From contig NZ_PRLH01000053.1 in the NCBI RefSeq assembly GCF_003013815.1, positions 1 to 42,664 on the forward strand: 42,664 bases of DNA, read 5' to 3'. Shown here one piece after another: positions 41,936-42,664 of the stretch. The notes under the pieces are model-generated. The model saw only the letters and a list, made by a program, of their open reading frames with translations, ran no database searches and was not told the DNA's origin. The number at the start of each line of letters is the position of its first letter. Within the stretch, counting starts at the first letter, position 1. Both the position numbers and the translations under genes were made by a program. The DNA comes from Cyanothece sp. BG0011. GTDB lineage: Bacteria > Cyanobacteriota > Cyanobacteriia > Cyanobacteriales > Microcystaceae.

Positions 41936-42389
41936 TTCCTTATCCTGAAAATTTTACTCATTGATTTTAGCTTAACTCATCAACTCCTTTGGCATATGCC
42001 AATACTCAGTAGATCGAAAACTTACTTGTTTGGGCTGCAAGGGAGACGAGCGACCCCGGTCGGGTTCCCCGACAAGCGTGAACGCGCGAGGAGTGGGGAG
42101 AAGGGGAGATTATTTTAAAGTATTTTAGAGTAAATAAAAGTTCAAAAGGTTATAAATCTCTAAGAATCTCAATCATATTCCCTAATTTTTTATTTTTATT
42201 CTATTTTCTTTCTCCTCCGCTTCGGTCTCCCTGCTCCCCCGCAATCCTAACTAGGATCTTTGTGATCTACTTATACTACTCCGATAAGAATCAATGGTTT
42301 TCTCCTGAGAAAGCAGGGGAGTAGGGAGTGGGGAGCAGGGAGAAATATGAAATAATAAGAAAGTATTAGGCGATCGCCAATTAAAAAAC
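41936..42389. other. Intergenic region with repeat-like sequence
   Basis: 454 bases without a gene. A GC-rich block at about 42038-42100 has hairpin GTCGGG-TTC-CCCGAC (42059-42073) and differs in composition from its surroundings. An inverted repeat pairs TCTCCCTGCTCCCC (42226-42239) with GGGGAGCAGGGAGA (42330-42343). Similar purine-rich runs are common in cyanobacterial spacers. No tRNA or open frame is seen. Confidence 0.6.
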
Positions 42390-42664
42390 GTGGGATATTA
42401 TCGTTTTATCATCGGAGCAACCTTAAGCGTCGGGTCTTGTCTATTGCCCAAAGCAATTATTTCGAGTGTCTCTCAACCGCCCCCTCCTCTTTCTCCTCCC
42501 CTCACCGTAACAGCGGCCGTACCTCGTTATTTTCCCCCCACCTATTCCGTGGATAGTCAGGGAAACCCCGAAGGATTTGCCATCGATGTGATCGAAGCCG
42601 TGGCAAAACGGGCGAATTTAGAGATTAAATATGAAATTAAAGAGAATTGGAGTGATGCAGTCAA
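42390..42664 (+). CDS. Extracellular solute-binding domain protein (family 3), N-terminal part
   Basis: An open frame runs to the end of the window. From the GTG at 42390 it begins MGYYRFIIGATLSVGSCLLPKAIISS, a signal peptide or signal anchor, then a proline-rich linker and LTVTAAVPRYFPPTYSV, NPEGFAIDVIEAVAKRANLEIKYEI, the typical opening of SBP_bac_3 domains (PxFPPxx...G...GFxIDVxxAxA). About 91 residues are visible. It may be a periplasmic amino-acid-type binding protein or the sensor part of a larger histidine kinase or cyclase, which is common in cyanobacteria; the 3' end is missing, so this is undecided. The start codon choice is uncertain. Confidence 0.7.
   Translation, partial: MGYYRFIIGATLSVGSCLLPKAIISSVSQPPPPLSPPLTVTAAVPRYFPPTYSVDSQGNPEGFAIDVIEAVAKRANLEIKYEIKENWSDAV

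Overview
The window is a chromosomal segment of a cyanobacterium. The evidence is an acyl-lipid desaturase of the DesA type, an RpaA-type response regulator, a CBS-CP12 fusion protein, a ferredoxin-dependent sulfite reductase, an asd-dapA-rnj cluster, DUF1802 and DUF2887 proteins, and many copies of the HIP1 octamer GCGATCGC (for example at 1402, 1430, 30000, 30021, 33641 and 42370). AT-rich codon use and gene content resemble unicellular Cyanothece/Crocosphaera-like strains; that placement is inference.

Layout. 1-1374: end of a GH13 glucosidase and a BrnT-BrnA toxin-antitoxin pair. 1458-6116 (minus): tight group of glutathionyl-hydroquinone reductase, two glycosyltransferase-like genes and a 60-aa membrane protein, behind a Ser/Thr kinase with pentapeptide repeats. 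6154-8067: sulfite reductase with an unusual C-terminal tail. 8283-11309: a capsule-type glycosyltransferase, desA and a beta-hydroxyacid dehydrogenase. 11342-13267: a likely sulfur-handling module (TauE/SafE permease and rhodanese, divergent from an ArsR-type regulator). 13475-17353: asd, dapA and RNase J. 17380-18089: a secreted protein bracketed by two copies of one hairpin, then tRNA-Leu(UAG). 18257-22620: an accessory block with an Escherichia-type pyrC, a solo TnpB element and a SelO-family gene. 22656-27536: EamA transporter, CBS-CP12 protein, DICT-GAF histidine kinase and rpaA. 27695-30465: mutL with a disrupted 5' end, a broken DUF2887 gene and a small unknown gene. 30765-35475: type II NADH dehydrogenase, a response regulator and histidine kinase separated by repeats, and three small membrane proteins. 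35468-41935: a serine-recombinase homologue lacking catalytic arginines, heptose-activation genes (hddA/hddC-like), DUF1802, ispD, a glycosyltransferase and ribF. The window ends inside a substrate-binding-domain protein.

Most genes are ordinary cyanobacterial housekeeping or envelope genes. The observations most worth following are: the sulfite reductase with a ribbon-helix-helix-like tail, the one-base disruption behind the mutL start, the TnpB element with terminal hairpins at both ends, the arginine-less recombinase, the CBS-CP12 fusion with a changed C-terminal cysteine pattern, the ArsR/rhodanese/permease module with palindromic operator candidates, and the small-membrane-protein cluster. 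No wholly new system can be proven from this sequence alone.
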